A stretch of DNA of 44,350 bases from Lentisphaeria bacterium (GTDB lineage Bacteria; Verrucomicrobiota; Lentisphaeria; Victivallales; Victivallaceae): contig JAFTDL010000252.1 of assembly GCA_017454215.1 (NCBI GenBank), positions 1 through 44,350 on the forward strand, written 5' to 3'. The notes under the pieces were generated by a model, which saw only the letters and a program-made list of their open reading frames with translations, made no database searches and was not told the origin of the DNA. A program made the translations under genes and the position numbers. Positions within the stretch are counted from its first letter, which is position 1. Each line of letters begins with the position of its first letter. This document shows, piece after piece, positions 16,551-24,883 of this stretch.

Positions 16551-17147
16551 TCACTTCTTCTTGGATGTCTTGCCCTTGGATTTCTTCGAGCTCTTCTTGT
16601 TTTTCTGCGCGTCTTTTGCGGTCGCGGGCTTGTAATTCGAGGATTTCCACCGCGCGGCGGCCTTGACGCCGAGGATCGCCACGTCGGTCCTGCCGCTTCT
16701 GGTGACGAGTCTGCCGTCGGGTGCGAAGACGGCCAGCGTGGGGATGCCGCTGACCTGCAGTTCTTTCTTCAGCGCGGCGCTCTCTTCGCCGCCGAAGGGC
16801 AGGGCGTACCAGGGCATGTTGTCCTTTTTCATGTAGTCGAACATGGCCTGAGAGGACTTGTCGCAGCTGGCGAAGACGATCTCGATGTTGTTCTTTTTGG
16901 CCGCCTGCCGGTGGAACTTCACCAGCTGGGGCGTGAAGGCCCGGCAGGGACCGCACCACGAGGCCGAAAAGTAGACGCAGACCGTCTTGCCTTCGAGGGC
17001 CTGTTTCGTATCGACCTCCCGGCCCGCCGAAGTGAGCAGTTTTGCGCCGAATTTTTCGACGGCCCACGGTTTTTCGCCGTCCCCGGCGGCGAAGAGGAAA
17101 CCCGAGAGCAGGATTCCGGTCAGAAGAAGCAGTTTTTTCGTTTTCAT
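16551..17147 (-). CDS. Exported thioredoxin-like protein (nucleoredoxin/TlpA type)
   Basis: This encodes 198 residues. A signal peptide (about 1-21, ending LFAAG) is followed by a thioredoxin fold with WCGPC at 64-68, next to RAFTPQLVKFHRQ, typical of the nucleoredoxin/tryparedoxin group. The cis-Pro is in VSGIPTLAVF. The last 25 residues are almost pure Lys/Ser (KNKKSSKKSKGKTSKKK), an unusual basic tail that may bind nucleic acid, envelope polymers or membranes. ATG 17147 is chosen because AAGGA is about ten bases upstream; another ATG at 17156 is too close to it. Likely a periplasmic disulfide reductase for secreted Cys-containing proteins such as the lipoprotein hydrolase. Confidence 0.87.
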   Translation of the reverse strand: MKTKKLLLLTGILLSGFLFAAGDGEKPWAVEKFGAKLLTSAGREVDTKQALEGKTVCVYFSASWCGPCRAFTPQLVKFHRQAAKKNNIEIVFASCDKSSQAMFDYMKKDNMPWYALPFGGEESAALKKELQVSGIPTLAVFAPDGRLVTRSGRTDVAILGVKAAARWKSSNYKPATAKDAQKNKKSSKKSKGKTSKKK

Positions 17148-17166
17148 TTTACGCATTTCCTTTTTT

Positions 17167-18591
17167 TTACATGTTGTCGAGAAGCTCTGCAAAGTCCGCC
17201 GCGGCGCGGGCCAGTGTGCCGGGGCAGACGCTCCCGCCGCCGAGGCAGAACCAGCCGTCGAAATTCCGGCAGCGGAGGATGGAGACCAGTTCCTTCACTT
17301 CGCCGTTGCCCTGCGCCGGGGGCCGGGCGGAGCCGTCCCACAGGGCGTCGCAGAGGTCGAGCTGGCCCGTGATCCTTGCGAAACGCTCCTGCCGGAACGA
17401 GCGGAAAGGCCTGTCTCCGGCGGCGGCGAGATTCGCCGGATTCAGACAGGCGCGGACCCTGCCGTTGAAATCGTTCACCGCCCGCGCGGCGGTCCGCGCC
17501 GTGTGGTTGATGTTGCGCAGGTCCGCGGCGATGCCCGACTCCAGCAGGAGCTCCGCCGCCTCCCGGGCGCCGACGGGCAGGATCACCCGTTCGATCCCCG
17601 CCGTTTTGACCAGTTCGACCAGTTTTTCGGGGGCGTCGGGGGAAGCGTAACAGCTCAGAGCGCTGATCCCGATCCCCTCCGCCGTCAGTTCCTTCACCGC
17701 GGAAGCGAGTTTCGCGGGCTCCGTCAGGGCGCAGGGGCGGCCCTGAATGTGATCGAGTTCCACGTATCCGATCCCGGCGGCGTGGAGATTTTCGATCATT
17801 TCCGGCACGTAGCGCCCGGCCAGCCGGGAGGATGCGGCAAGTCGGAAGGATTCGTGCTTCAGGCGGTCGGAAAAGATCGCCGCCCGCTGCCTCACGCAGT
17901 CCTCGCAGGCGGGATTGCCGCACAGGGCGAAGGCGGGGTCTTTCTTCCCCAGTTCCAGCGCGATGCGCAGCATGTCGGCGGACTTCATCAGGCGCACCTG
18001 CGCGCTGCCGATGCGCCGCGTTTTCATGATCCCCGCCTCGCGGAAGACGCGGTCCAGTCCGATGAAATTCCTGTGAGGACCGGGATAGTATCTGTAGGTC
18101 TTGGTGACGTTCCGGCCGTCGGGCGAGGTGAACGTGCAGGTTTCGTTTCCCAGATAGGGCAGCTGCAACAGGGCTTCGGCGCTGTGGAGAGAGGTGTTGC
18201 GGTCCTGATCGACGCCCAGCAGGCAGACGTATCCGCCCATGTCGGCCAGTCTTGTGAAGGGGGTGTCTTTGCCGTGGGCCGTTTCGGCCCGCCAGTGATC
18301 GCGCAGCAGGACTTCGGCGTCCCTGCCCAGCGCGGCCAGCGTGCCCGCGGGAGCGGAACTGATGACGGCGCCGGGGCGTTTTTTCAAGGTTTCGGTGATG
18401 ACGCCCAGTGCGCCGAAGACCGGGACGAGAAGCGTCCCTTCCCGTCCGAGGACCTCGAGAAAGGCGTCGATGACCGCGTCGGGGCCGCCTTCGACTTTTC
18501 CCAGACTCGAAAGCGAACTGTGCAGAAGCACTTTGTCCCCTCCGGCAAGTCCCAGTCCGCGCAGACCCGAAGCGATGTCCTGTTTGTTCAT
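17167..18591 (-). CDS. Fusion: AAC(3)-like N-acetyltransferase + xylose-isomerase-like barrel
   Basis: This encodes 474 residues in one frame. Residues 1-235 match the antibiotic N-acetyltransferase (AAC(3)/FrbF/YokD) family: VLLHSSLSSLGKVEGG, GTLLVPVFG, NTSLHSAEALL with the conserved His136 and Glu139, and the Cys-rich end CGNPACEDC. Residues about 240-474 look like a sugar phosphate isomerase/epimerase barrel: GIGYVELDHIQG, ISALSCYASPD, DLRNINHT and a C-terminal PAQGNGEV. The last canonical Glu of the barrel seems replaced in GWFCLGGG. The pairing suggests acetylation of an amino sugar coupled to isomerisation, or a regulator-like dead barrel. It follows the cyclase-like gene by 40 bases and precedes the thioredoxin gene by 19. 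Confidence 0.82.
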   Translation of the reverse strand: MNKQDIASGLRGLGLAGGDKVLLHSSLSSLGKVEGGPDAVIDAFLEVLGREGTLLVPVFGALGVITETLKKRPGAVISSAPAGTLAALGRDAEVLLRDHWRAETAHGKDTPFTRLADMGGYVCLLGVDQDRNTSLHSAEALLQLPYLGNETCTFTSPDGRNVTKTYRYYPGPHRNFIGLDRVFREAGIMKTRRIGSAQVRLMKSADMLRIALELGKKDPAFALCGNPACEDCVRQRAAIFSDRLKHESFRLAASSRLAGRYVPEMIENLHAAGIGYVELDHIQGRPCALTEPAKLASAVKELTAEGIGISALSCYASPDAPEKLVELVKTAGIERVILPVGAREAAELLLESGIAADLRNINHTARTAARAVNDFNGRVRACLNPANLAAAGDRPFRSFRQERFARITGQLDLCDALWDGSARPPAQGNGEVKELVSILRCRNFDGWFCLGGGSVCPGTLARAAADFAELLDNM

Positions 18592-18631
18592 GGTGACAGC
18601 ATTTTCCTTGTGTTTCGGAAGTTGAAAGATC

Positions 18632-19261
18632 CTATTCTTCGGCGACGACGCGGCAGGGGACCTGCATCACGCCGGGCATTTTCGAAAAAAGAACGGTGAG
18701 ACGGACCTGCGGAGCCGTGAGTTTCCAGAGGTTCACCGGACGGCAGACGGTTTTGACTCCGGCGGAAAAGAGTTTGAGAAAAACGCCTTCCAGCGCCTTG
18801 CTCTCGTAGATGTCCGAGACCAGCAGTTTGTATCCCCTTCCCGTGATCCACGTCACGGCGCTGTCGTCGAGATAGACGCTGCGCTCCTCCACGTCGAAGA
18901 AGTCGAGCGGCGGCTCCAATGCGTTGATTATGAGCGCCTCTGCGGGGCCGGACGCCCGGCACGCGGCGGCCAGTTCCTTCCCCGATACCGGACCGTCGCC
19001 GCTGCGTTTGGTCAGGTGAATGACATGAGCGGGAACGCGGTAGACCGACTCGACCGGACAATTCTGCGCGGACACGCCGTCGTCCGTTTCGGCGATGTGG
19101 CCGGGAAAGTCGATGTACGACCCGGTCATGCCGTCGCAGGTTATGGTGTAGACGATGCCCGTGTACTCCGTCCTTGCGGACCGGAGCGGGATCTTCTCCC
19201 GCCGGAAAGTCGGTTCGAAGCGCTCTCCCGTGAAATCCTTTGTGAGATCGATGATGGCCAT
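18632..19261 (-). CDS. Cyclase-family (kynurenine-formamidase-like) protein with altered metal site
   Basis: This encodes 209 residues of the cyclase/KynB fold (PF04199-like): IIDLTKDF at the start, a middle motif GMTGSYIDFPGHI, PAHVIHLT, and the C-terminal SDIYESKALEG. In active members the middle motif is HxGTHxDxPxH. Here the two leading histidines are Met and Tyr, while Asp and the last His remain, so metal binding and catalysis are doubtful or changed. ATG 19261 is chosen for the AGGAGAGG site just upstream. A clear promoter lies before it (19296-19324), so this gene starts a sub-operon with the fusion, thioredoxin, amidohydrolase and M20 genes. Confidence 0.78.
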   Translation of the reverse strand: MAIIDLTKDFTGERFEPTFRREKIPLRSARTEYTGIVYTITCDGMTGSYIDFPGHIAETDDGVSAQNCPVESVYRVPAHVIHLTKRSGDGPVSGKELAAACRASGPAEALIINALEPPLDFFDVEERSVYLDDSAVTWITGRGYKLLVSDIYESKALEGVFLKLFSAGVKTVCRPVNLWKLTAPQVRLTVLFSKMPGVMQVPCRVVAEE

Positions 19262-19295
19262 GCCCTCTCCTGTCTGATCTTTTTGACTGCCGACA

Positions 19296-19324
19296 AATAT
19301 AGAGCCTGTTGCCCGATAAGTCAA
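19296..19324 (-). promoter_or_regulatory. Internal promoter before the cyclase-like gene
   Basis: Minus strand TTGACT (19324-19319) and TATATT (19301-19296) are exactly 17 bases apart, close to the sigma70 consensus. The -35 overlaps the stop codon of the flavoprotein gene. The leader would be about 28 bases with an AGGAGAGG ribosome site. It lets the five downstream genes be expressed apart from the upstream regulator, GH130 and hydrolase genes. Confidence 0.7.
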
Positions 19325-20694
19325 GAAGAGCTCTCCGATCCGCACGGGAAAAGATCACGGCAGTCAGGAGGAAACGGCGGGACCTTTATGACGGCGCCCT
19401 GTTCGACGAGCCGCTTCTGCAGAGAAGAAACATCCAGCGTGCGCAGTGAACAGCCCTTTGAAAGCGTCATGGCGGCGGCGGTGCCCGCGGCTTCGCCGGT
19501 GATCATGCACCCGGGCACGACACGGATCGAGGACTGCATGGCGCGGTCGGTCGAAATACAGCGTCCGGCCGCGAGCAGATTCTTCGTGTTTTTCGGCAGC
19601 AGCGCCCGGTAGGGAATGCCGTAGTTCTCTCCCGCGGCGTAGGCGACTTCGATGATCTTCTTCTCGACCGCCGCCTGTTTTTCCGCATCGCCGCCGCTTG
19701 CGTGGATGTCCACGGGATAGGCGAAACTGCCGATGTCGTCGTCGAAATGACGGCGGGCAAAATAATCGTCGGAAGTCATTTGGTATTCTCCGGCGATCCG
19801 GCGGGACTCCCTGACGCCCAGCATGTCGGCCGAGAGGGTGAGACCGCTCTTTGCGAATCCCGCCACTTTGTCTCTGAAAAATTCATGGTAGCGCCGCGCC
19901 AGCGCCCGGCCTCTGGTCCACGCTTCGCTGCGTGAAAAAATGTCCAGCACGTCGGTGCCGTAGATGTGTCCGAGGTTGCCCGCGCCGCAGCCCTCGCCGT
20001 TGCGGAAGAAACCCACGAAGTGGTGTTCGTCCACGGGAAGCTCATGGTTCTTTTCGGCTTCGCTCCACTCCCTGCGGCCGATGCCGTTGCACCGGTCGTC
20101 CGGGTAGCTGATGTTGTCGTACATCACGCAGAGCGTCGGAGCCATGACTTTTCCCTCTTCATCGCCGTACTCGAAGGGGACTCCGGCCAGCGCCGCCAGA
20201 TTCGCGTCTCCGGTGCAGTCGATGAAGATCTTTCCCGTAACGGCGAAACCGCCGCAGGGTGAGAAACATCTCAGCGCCGTCACTGTGCCGTTTTCGACCG
20301 CGCAGTCGGTGACGACGGTTTCGTAGAGAACTCTTGCCCCCGCTTCGGCAAGCATCATGTCGGCGGCCCTTTTGACGCTTTCGGGGTGGATGTTCTGCCA
20401 GCGGTAACTGGTTTCGGCAAGTTTCATGTCCGCCGTGATGCGCTCAACGAATTCCCTGCAGATGCCGTTGGCGAGGACGTCTTTGCCGTCGGTCATGCAG
20501 ATGATGCTGGTGAGAAGCCCTCTTGCCGCCATGCCGCCGCAGCAGCCGGACTGTTCGATGAGCAGGGTCTCCGCTCCGTTGCGCGCGGCGGCGACCGCGG
20601 CGGCGATCCCTGCCGTTCCCCCTCCGACGACCACCACGCCGGCCGAAGCCGCCGTGTCCAGAACTCTCGCGGGAAACGATACTTTTTCTTTCAT
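19321..20694 (-). CDS. FAD-dependent oxidoreductase (FAD_oxidored/PF12831-like)
   Basis: This encodes 457 residues. The N-terminal Rossmann motif is VVVVGGGTAGIAAAVAAARNG (dinucleotide Gly run at 24-29), followed by the ADP-ribose acceptor in LLIEQSGCCGGMA. A FIDCTGDANLAALAGVP segment and the C-terminal LLAAGRCISTDRAM..GEAAGTAAAM FAD contact are typical of the FAD_oxidored family common in sugar loci of Lentisphaerae and Bacteroidetes. No export signal is apparent. The reaction is unknown; oxidation of a sugar or sugar alcohol is likely. ATG 20694 has GAGG eight bases upstream and follows the stop of the SGNH/glycosidase-like gene by eight bases. Confidence 0.87.
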   Translation of the reverse strand: MKEKVSFPARVLDTAASAGVVVVGGGTAGIAAAVAAARNGAETLLIEQSGCCGGMAARGLLTSIICMTDGKDVLANGICREFVERITADMKLAETSYRWQNIHPESVKRAADMMLAEAGARVLYETVVTDCAVENGTVTALRCFSPCGGFAVTGKIFIDCTGDANLAALAGVPFEYGDEEGKVMAPTLCVMYDNISYPDDRCNGIGRREWSEAEKNHELPVDEHHFVGFFRNGEGCGAGNLGHIYGTDVLDIFSRSEAWTRGRALARRYHEFFRDKVAGFAKSGLTLSADMLGVRESRRIAGEYQMTSDDYFARRHFDDDIGSFAYPVDIHASGGDAEKQAAVEKKIIEVAYAAGENYGIPYRALLPKNTKNLLAAGRCISTDRAMQSSIRVVPGCMITGEAAGTAAAMTLSKGCSLRTLDVSSLQKRLVEQGAVIKVPPFPPDCRDLFPCGSESSS

Positions 20695-20702
20695 GGAAAA
20701 CC

Positions 20703-23700
20703 TCAATTCTTTTTCGTCAGCGTTATGACGACGGGCACGCGGGCGGGAACTTCGAGAGAGACGGCAAGTCCGCCCTCTCTTTCGAACGCCAGTTTCTCCG
20801 GATACAGGGTCCGGCAATCGTATTCCCCCGCGGGCAGGGACCTCTTCAAATCGGCTTCGGCTTTGACCGGCTTTTCGGAAATGTTGTAAAGCACCAGCGC
20901 GTATGAGCCGTCGGGGGCCTGAAACACCGTGCCGATGACCGCGTCCATCAGAATGTCGAAGTAGCTGGCGCTGTAACTTCTGTGCCATTTGACCCGCAGG
21001 GACTCAGCCTTCTGGACGATCCGGGGAGCCCTGAGCAGCCGGCCGTAAACGAAGTACTTTTTTCCGGCGGCATAGGCCGCGTAACGCTCTTTCGATGTCG
21101 TCCGGACGATCTCATTATTTCCGTAGGTGTAGAGCAGATTGAAGATGTTCCAGCCCGGCGTCACGCCCCAGCACAGGGCCAGCGCGTTTTTCGCCACATA
21201 GCCGAGGGCGTTGTCCCGCTCCGTATCGTGGCGGCTGGGCCAGAGGCCGTGCATCATGGTGTAGTCGCCGTAGACCGTCTGCACCATGGGGATGGCGGTC
21301 ACCCGGCCGCCCTCCAGATAGGCGTTGGTGGTGTTGCAGACGAGATAACCGTCCAGATGGGCGATGTTGCCCTCCCAGAAACTCTCGGCGGTGAAACAGA
21401 AGCCGGGATTGATCCTGCGGGCCCGCTCACGGAGCGTTTCGAGGAGTCTGTGCTGCCCCCTGATGTACCCCGTGCCGCCGCCGGACTCGGACGAACAGGC
21501 GGGCGTGAAGTTGAGATACGTGCCGCCGTGATTGCCGGAGTCGAGATAGGCGGCGTCGAATCCGGTTTCCGCCATCTTGACGATATTGTCGCCGAGGGCC
21601 TTCGTCCAGGCCTCTCCCGGGTAGGCGATGAGGTCCTGCACCGGATTTTTATAGGGCCATTTGATGAACTGCCCGTAATAGTTGCGGACGAGATTCTTTT
21701 TGGCAAGTTCGGGATCTCTTCTGAAACTGGGACTGCCGTCGCTCCAGCCGGTGCACTGGATATATCCCATGATCCGGACCTGATTATCCTTGAGGGACTT
21801 GAGAACAGTCCTGTCGGCGTCGTCGATGGGAAAACGGTCCGGGTCGCCGAAGTGGAAGCTCCAGTCGCGGTTCCGCCCCCAGTAGGTGAGGAACACGCCC
21901 AGCGGGTACTGGGGAAAGTCCCTGCGGAAGCGGCGCATCATGGGTTCCTGACTGTCGTGCTTTTTTCCGACGTACTGCCCCCACTCGACGATGTCCTTGA
22001 ACCACTGCGGCAGATTTTTGCGGACACTCGTCCTGCCCTCTTTGCACCAGAACTGCGCGGTCGCCCAGCCGCGGTAGATCTGACAGCCGTCGTACCAGTC
22101 GCCGTCGAAAGTCCGGACCACCGCGGGATAGGGTATCTTCCAGCTTTGGGGCACTTCGCGCATGTTGTTGGGAACGTTGCGCAGGGTCCACGAAACGCCC
22201 TCTTTTCTGCCTGAGGCGATCTCCCAGCGCTTGATGTACTGCTCCGGATCGTGGACGCCCAGATAGAGGCCGTCGGTCCCGTTGTAAAGCACGTCCATAT
22301 GCATGCTGTGCCCGGAACGGTTGGGCTGGCAGATGCGGTCCTTCCTGAAAAGCCCCTTCTCCACGGGGTTGCGGATCAGCCTGCCGTTGAAAAACGGCGT
22401 CGCAAGGTAATCGTCTCCGGGCCGCCCGTTGATGCCGCCGAGACCGCCGATGACGGGATAATCGAAGTAGAACACGGTGTATTTTTTCGACCGGTTGTCG
22501 AAACTTGCGGTGAAGACGAAGGACTTGCCGTCGCCGGAGAGTTTTATCTGCACCCGGACGTCGAGCACGCCCTTTTCGCCGCCGACGTCAAGATTTTTCC
22601 ACGTCATGACGACCGTTTTCGAATCGGCTTTCAGCGCCGTTTCGGCGTGGGAAAAATCCAGGGCGGCGATCTTCAGGTCGGCGGCGGCATCGTCGGAACC
22701 GCCCCCCCCGTTGTCATCCCGTTCGGGGTCGATCGAAAGCGGCGCAACTTCCGGCAGTCTGAGGCCGGAAATGTCGATTTTTTTGAACGTCATGCTCCAG
22801 AGGGAACGGCGGGGCTCGAAATTGATGAACTCCGTTTTTCCGTCTTTGACGATGCCTGCAACGCCCCCGCCCTGCCGCGGATGGAGAAACTTCATTTCCG
22901 ACGTTCCGCCTTTGAGACTTGCGGACGCCGCGTCCTTTTTCCCGAGCGCGGGCACGATGACGAAGTCGTCGAAATCGGCGGTCCCGCCCTTCGTGCGGAT
23001 CACCAGCATGAGATTGCGGACTTGCGCGGGAACGTTGAAGGGGATCTCGTATGTCTTCCACGCGCCGCCCAAAACGAACCACTCCTTGCGGAGGGGGACG
23101 AAAGAGGGCTTGACGCCGGTCATTGAAACGGCGGCGGAAAAACTCCCCCCGCCCCTGGCGCGCAGACGCAGTATCCAGTCTCCCTGCTGCGGAACGATGC
23201 TTCCCGTACGGCAGAAGGAGGTCCCTGTCGTGGAGATCCGCAGAAATTTATTGCCCGCTTCGGCGCGGACTTCGGCCTTTCCCGCCTTGGCGCTGTTGGC
23301 CCACTCCAGCGCCATCGCGCCGGGCCGGTCGTCCTCGAAGGAGACGTTGGCGATGGTCATGGGCCGGGGCTTCACATAGGGGGCGGGCTGTTTTTCGGTG
23401 CTCAGTCCGAGGTTGAAATTCACCAGCGTCTTGAGCCAGGCGGGATAGGTCTCGCCCGTCACCGTGCCCGCGCCCGAAAGGGCGGCGCCGTAAGTGATGC
23501 TGTCTCCGAGGCAGAGGATCCGGTCGTTGTCCCGGACTTTTCCTTCGAGGACCCGCGCCACGGTTTCGGCCAGCAGTTTCGCCCCTTCGGAAGTGAGGTG
23601 CAGACCGTCCTTCACGCCGGAGTTGGCCGCGTTGCGGATCAGGCTCGCCCGGTCGCCCGAAGCGCCGCCTTTTCCCATCACTGCGGCGTGAAAATCGTTG

Positions 23701-24113
23701 AGGATGATGCCGTTCCGCGCCGCAACCTCCGCGACGGCTTTGTTGTATTTTGCGATCCTCCGCGACGGCGGCAGACCGTCGGGGTACTTGTGCCGGGCGT
23801 CAATATAGCTGTCGATGCAGGGATTGCACGTGTTGAGCACGATGACGCGCACGCCGCTTTTGCGGGCCAGCCGGATCATTTTGCCGAAATTGGCCTTGAA
23901 CTCCTTTTCCGGAACCAGCGCACGGGAATTCACCGCGTCATTGGCGCCGTACCCGATGACGAGGACCGAGGGTTCGTACTGTTTGAGAAGCGCGTCTATG
24001 CGTTTGACGCCGTCGGCCGTGCTGTGGCCGCCGATGCCCGCGTTGAAGACTTGGACCCGGGCGCTCAGAAGCAGCGGGACACAAAGGAGCCATGCGAAAA
24101 AAAGTTTAGCCAT
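20703..24113 (-). CDS. Secreted multidomain enzyme: circularly permuted SGNH hydrolase + carbohydrate-binding + glycosidase-like domain
   Basis: This encodes 1136 residues with a signal peptide (about 1-18). Residues 19-190 have SGNH blocks II, III and V in order (NAGIGGHST 24-32, GYGANDA 54-60, DGLHLTSEG 169-177), but the Ser block (LGDSITYG, 202-209), normally first, comes after them, so the domain appears circularly permuted. Residues about 250-390 resemble a beta-sandwich binding module (FLRIST, WILRLRARGGG, DFDDFVIVP). Residues about 410-1130 resemble the large glycosidase-like DUF6259-type region: FLTYWGRNRDWSFHFGDPD, MGYIQCTGW, DAAYLDSGNHGG, FTAESFWEG. Probably an esterase plus glycosidase acting outside the cytoplasm. 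It follows the second prepilin-like gene by 16 bases. Confidence 0.75.
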   Translation of the reverse strand: MAKLFFAWLLCVPLLLSARVQVFNAGIGGHSTADGVKRIDALLKQYEPSVLVIGYGANDAVNSRALVPEKEFKANFGKMIRLARKSGVRVIVLNTCNPCIDSYIDARHKYPDGLPPSRRIAKYNKAVAEVAARNGIILNDFHAAVMGKGGASGDRASLIRNAANSGVKDGLHLTSEGAKLLAETVARVLEGKVRDNDRILCLGDSITYGAALSGAGTVTGETYPAWLKTLVNFNLGLSTEKQPAPYVKPRPMTIANVSFEDDRPGAMALEWANSAKAGKAEVRAEAGNKFLRISTTGTSFCRTGSIVPQQGDWILRLRARGGGSFSAAVSMTGVKPSFVPLRKEWFVLGGAWKTYEIPFNVPAQVRNLMLVIRTKGGTADFDDFVIVPALGKKDAASASLKGGTSEMKFLHPRQGGGVAGIVKDGKTEFINFEPRRSLWSMTFKKIDISGLRLPEVAPLSIDPERDDNGGGGSDDAAADLKIAALDFSHAETALKADSKTVVMTWKNLDVGGEKGVLDVRVQIKLSGDGKSFVFTASFDNRSKKYTVFYFDYPVIGGLGGINGRPGDDYLATPFFNGRLIRNPVEKGLFRKDRICQPNRSGHSMHMDVLYNGTDGLYLGVHDPEQYIKRWEIASGRKEGVSWTLRNVPNNMREVPQSWKIPYPAVVRTFDGDWYDGCQIYRGWATAQFWCKEGRTSVRKNLPQWFKDIVEWGQYVGKKHDSQEPMMRRFRRDFPQYPLGVFLTYWGRNRDWSFHFGDPDRFPIDDADRTVLKSLKDNQVRIMGYIQCTGWSDGSPSFRRDPELAKKNLVRNYYGQFIKWPYKNPVQDLIAYPGEAWTKALGDNIVKMAETGFDAAYLDSGNHGGTYLNFTPACSSESGGGTGYIRGQHRLLETLRERARRINPGFCFTAESFWEGNIAHLDGYLVCNTTNAYLEGGRVTAIPMVQTVYGDYTMMHGLWPSRHDTERDNALGYVAKNALALCWGVTPGWNIFNLLYTYGNNEIVRTTSKERYAAYAAGKKYFVYGRLLRAPRIVQKAESLRVKWHRSYSASYFDILMDAVIGTVFQAPDGSYALVLYNISEKPVKAEADLKRSLPAGEYDCRTLYPEKLAFEREGGLAVSLEVPARVPVVITLTKKN

Positions 24114-24129
24114 TTCAAGATCCTTCCAG

Positions 24130-24828
24130 TCACTTGTTTTCGGGCCAGATCATTTCTTCTTTGACGGTGAATTTATCCTTGAGGCCGCCGGCCGTGGCGG
24201 CCCGTGCGCTGCCGTCGGCGCACCAGACATTGGCCCGCAAGGCGTGCCGGGGATTGACGAGGTACTTGTTGCCGTATTTTCCGTTGCCCAGCAGAGGAAC
24301 GTTGCTCACCTGGATGCCGTGATTCGCGTTGCCGGGGCGGTACAGGGCGCTGTCGCAGAGCATGATGAACGCCGGCGGCGAAAAGCTGTATTCGTTCCCG
24401 TCGGGATCCGCGTCCTTGAAACTGCCGCCGACACGGTAGGCGAATTTTTCGTCCACCAGCGCGTCCGCGTTCTGCCGGGAGCGGATGCCGAAAGTGTAGT
24501 TCTGGTCATAAAGCGCCGGATTGACGGCGGGACACTTCGTCACGCCGATGGTGCTGTTGACGCTCTTGTTGGTCGAGATGGTCACGAATCCCGCCCGGGC
24601 GAGCTGGTAGCTCCAGTTGTAGACGCCCGACTTCAGGATCGGGAAGTAATCCCGGTTGCTGTCGGCGTACTGCTGCAGATAGTGGCCCGAAGACTTGATG
24701 TTGTTCATGCACGACGCGGCCTTGGCGCGCTCCTTGGCTCCGTTCAGCGCGGGCATGAGCATGGCGGCCAGGATCGCGATGATGGCGATGACGACTAAAA
24801 GTTCGATGAGTGTGAAATTTCTTTTCAT
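24130..24828 (-). CDS. Prepilin-like protein (N-terminal cleavage/methylation domain), second copy
   Basis: This encodes 232 residues. After a four-residue leader (MKRN) comes [19 protein letters not shown], the pilin helix with Glu at position +5. The residue before the Phe is Asn, not Gly. The globular part has scattered cysteines and a C-terminal [17 protein letters not shown] motif typical of these pseudopilins. A strong GGAGG site precedes ATG 24828. It lies between the GH130 gene (55 bases upstream) and the 1136-aa enzyme (16 bases downstream), repeating the prepilin-then-large-hydrolase order at 8410-9189. It is likely an envelope or secretion-system component tied to glycan use; its function is unknown. 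Confidence 0.88.
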   Translation of the reverse strand: MKRNFTLIELLVVIAIIAILAAMLMPALNGAKERAKAASCMNNIKSSGHYLQQYADSNRDYFPILKSGVYNWSYQLARAGFVTISTNKSVNSTIGVTKCPAVNPALYDQNYTFGIRSRQNADALVDEKFAYRVGGSFKDADPDGNEYSFSPPAFIMLCDSALYRPGNANHGIQVSNVPLLGNGKYGNKYLVNPRHALRANVWCADGSARAATAGGLKDKFTVKEEMIWPENK

Positions 24829-24883
24829 TTTTCCTCCGGCAGTTTGATGTTTTCCGTTCGCAATACAGGACTTGGCATGAAAT

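Noticed and set aside
14613-17372. Long open frame on the plus strand opposite the M20, amidohydrolase and thioredoxin genes
   Set aside because: The minus strand has three well-supported genes with ribosome sites and motifs; the plus frame has none.
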